Part shown: one piece after another, positions 6,229-8,644 of the stretch | Layout of the letters: each line of letters begins with the position of its first letter | Position numbering within the stretch: position 1 is the first letter of the stretch | Assembly: GCA_028694565.1 (NCBI GenBank) | Contig: JAQVKR010000087.1 | Span: forward strand, 1-8,644 | Reading direction: 5' to 3' | From: Gammaproteobacteria bacterium | Lineage (GTDB): Bacteria; Pseudomonadota; Gammaproteobacteria; DSM-26407 | Length of the DNA stretch: 8,644 bases | Notes under the pieces: model-generated | The model's input: only the letters and a program-made list of their open reading frames with translations | Databases searched by the model: none | Told to the model about the DNA's origin: nothing | Translations under genes and position numbers: made by a program

Positions 6229-7155
6229 ATGAGCGACTCCCTGCTTCAGTTCGCCCAGCAGATCATCAACGGCCTGACCCTGGGCAGCATCTACGCCCTC
6301 ATCGCCATCGGCTACACGATGGTCTACGGCATCATCGGGATGATCAACTTCGCCCACGGCGAGATCTACATGATCTCCGCCTACGTGGGGCTCATCGTGA
6401 TCACCGCGCTGGGAATGCTCGGCATCACCCCGATCCCGCTGGTGCTGCTGATCGCTCTGTTCATCAGCATCATCGTCACCAGCGCCTACGGCTGGAGCGT
6501 CGAGCGGCTGGCCTATCGCCCTCTGCGCGGCAGCGAGCGCCTGGTGGCGCTCATCTCCGCCATCGGCATGTCCATCTTCCTGCAGAACTACATGCAGCTC
6601 TCCCAGGGGGCCCGCGACGTGGCGATGCAGCCCCTGATCACGGGCGGCTGGCGCTTCGGCGACGAGGCCGGATTCCAGGTCTATCTCTCCTACATGCAGA
6701 TCATCATCGCCGTGGCCACCGTGGCGTCCATGATGGCGCTCACCCTGTTCATCGGCCGCTCCCGACTCGGACGCGCCTGTCGCGCCACATCCGAGGACCG
6801 GAATATGGCCAACCTGCTCGGCATCAACACCGATCGGGTCATCTCGCTGACTTTCGTCATCGGCGCGGCCCTGGCCGCCGTGGCGGGCGTCCTGGTGGGT
6901 CTCTACTACGGCGTGGTCAACCCCTTCATGGGTTTCATCGTCGGGCTGAAGGCCTTCACCGCCGCGGTGCTGGGCGGTATCGGCAGCATTCCCGGCGCCA
7001 TGCTCGGCGGCGTCGTTCTCGGGCTTTCGGAGAGCTTCGCCTCCGCCTACCTCACCACCGAATACAAGGACGTGGTCTCCTTCAGCCTGCTGGTGCTGGT
7101 GCTGCTGTTCCGCCCCACCGGCCTGCTGGGCAAGCCCGAGGTGGAAAAGGTCTGA
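6229..7155 (+). CDS. livH: Branched-chain amino acid ABC transporter permease LivH
   Basis: This is one of the two inner-membrane subunits forming the leucine/isoleucine/valine channel. The product has 308 residues, exactly the length I recall for E. coli LivH, and follows it closely. Near the N-terminus is GSIYALIAIGYTMVYGIIGM leading into INFAHGE (residues 39-45), the LivH/BraD hallmark. The cytoplasmic coupling loop that docks on the ATPase is at about residues 189-200 (EDRNMANLLGIN). KAFTAAVLGGIGSIPGAM and a terminal RPTGLLGKPEVEKV complete the pattern. Most of the chain is hydrophobic, with about eight membrane segments. The open frame extends far upstream into repeat copy 3, but 6229 is the only nearby ATG in frame and gives the family N-terminus. 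No good Shine-Dalgarno precedes it. A nine-codon frame (6206-6232) ends in ATGA overlapping this start and might couple translation. Confidence 0.95.
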   Translation: MSDSLLQFAQQIINGLTLGSIYALIAIGYTMVYGIIGMINFAHGEIYMISAYVGLIVITALGMLGITPIPLVLLIALFISIIVTSAYGWSVERLAYRPLRGSERLVALISAIGMSIFLQNYMQLSQGARDVAMQPLITGGWRFGDEAGFQVYLSYMQIIIAVATVASMMALTLFIGRSRLGRACRATSEDRNMANLLGINTDRVISLTFVIGAALAAVAGVLVGLYYGVVNPFMGFIVGLKAFTAAVLGGIGSIPGAMLGGVVLGLSESFASAYLTTEYKDVVSFSLLVLVLLFRPTGLLGKPEVEKV

Positions 7156-7170
7156 GATGTTTTTTCAGAT

Positions 7171-7443
7171 CCACCACGAAGGCACGAAGATCACGAAGAA
7201 AAGGCAAAAGATTTCTTAACCGCAGATTACGTTGATTGACGCTGATTGATGCAGGTTGAATTTCATGGAAAGTCCAGTGGTGGTTCCTGCTTGATATGTC
7301 GGGGCCTCAGCCAGTTGGACACATGCTTCCGGCTGGCCTCCATTCAACCCGGCAATCGACGGAAAATCTGCGTAAATCAACGTAATCTGCGGTTAAAGTC
7401 TTGATGTCCTTTCTTCGTGTCCTTCGTGCCTTCGTGGTGAAAT
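7171..7443. repeat. Long inverted-repeat element, copy 2 (livH/livM spacer); best-preserved copy
   Basis: Two arms of about 80 bases face each other. The outer 18 bases, CACCACGAAGGCACGAAG (7172-7189), are matched exactly on the other strand at 7422-7439. An inner 22-base block beginning TTAACCGCAGATTACG (7216-7237) is matched exactly at 7375-7396. The two blocks are joined by CACGAAGAAA and a variable linker of 10-12 bases. The outer part is a run of CACGAAG units at 8-9 base spacing. The inner part is a run of GATT units at about 10-base spacing. The centre (about 7251-7360) differs from that of copy 1 and carries GGTTGAA and TTCAACC, which extend the pairing. There is no transposase, and no obvious target-site duplication at the ends (CAGAT before, GGTTT after). 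The element fills most of the 319-base gap between livH and livM, genes that touch or overlap in relatives such as E. coli. Confidence 0.92.
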
Positions 7444-7474
7444 GGTTTTTGCGCTCAACGAGCAAGCCAACAAC

Positions 7475-8644
<1,170 letters not shown>

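Overview
The window is GC-rich DNA with strong G/C preference at codon third positions. It most likely comes from a proteobacterium, and probably a gammaproteobacterium, because the liv proteins resemble the Escherichia coli LivJ/LivH/LivM proteins almost end to end. No marker gene fixes the genus. There are no rRNA or tRNA genes, CRISPR array or transposase gene. Five genes are visible, two of them cut by the window edges. All belong to two solute-uptake systems facing away from each other around a 589-base control region (4185-4773).

Leftward half (minus strand, transcribed 4184 to 1): a TAXI-type TRAP substrate-binding protein (3213-4184), a large fused TRAP permease (429-3029) with a C-terminal DUF3394-like extension, then the first 28 codons of a universal stress protein gene (1-85). 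A perfect 12-bp GC-rich hairpin lies just after the binding-protein stop. It could help keep binding-protein mRNA in excess over permease mRNA.

Rightward half (plus strand): a periplasmic branched-chain amino acid binding protein (4774-5889), then the inner-membrane ABC permease genes livH (6229-7155) and livM (7475 to beyond the right edge). The ATPase genes livG and livF are expected to the right but are not in view. A clear intrinsic terminator follows the binding-protein gene, so livH and livM depend on read-through or on a promoter of their own. A weak candidate lies at 6165-6192.

The most unusual content is a family of long inverted-repeat elements of about 220-270 bases. Their arms carry CACGAAGG microrepeats at the outside and an AACCGCAGATTACG-type block inside. 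Two copies are clear (121-383 and 7171-7443) and one is degenerate (5950-6168). Each nearly fills a spacer of 319-343 bases between genes read in the same direction: permease/usp, livK/livH and livH/livM. The arms are conserved but the centres are unrelated. The elements look like non-coding, REPIN- or MITE-like insertions that have opened up operons which are compact in relatives.

I found no wholly new multi-gene system. The points worth following are the repeat family and its operon-spacer placement, the RNA structures that may set binding-protein/permease ratios, and the stress-protein gene attached to the TAXI-TRAP cluster.
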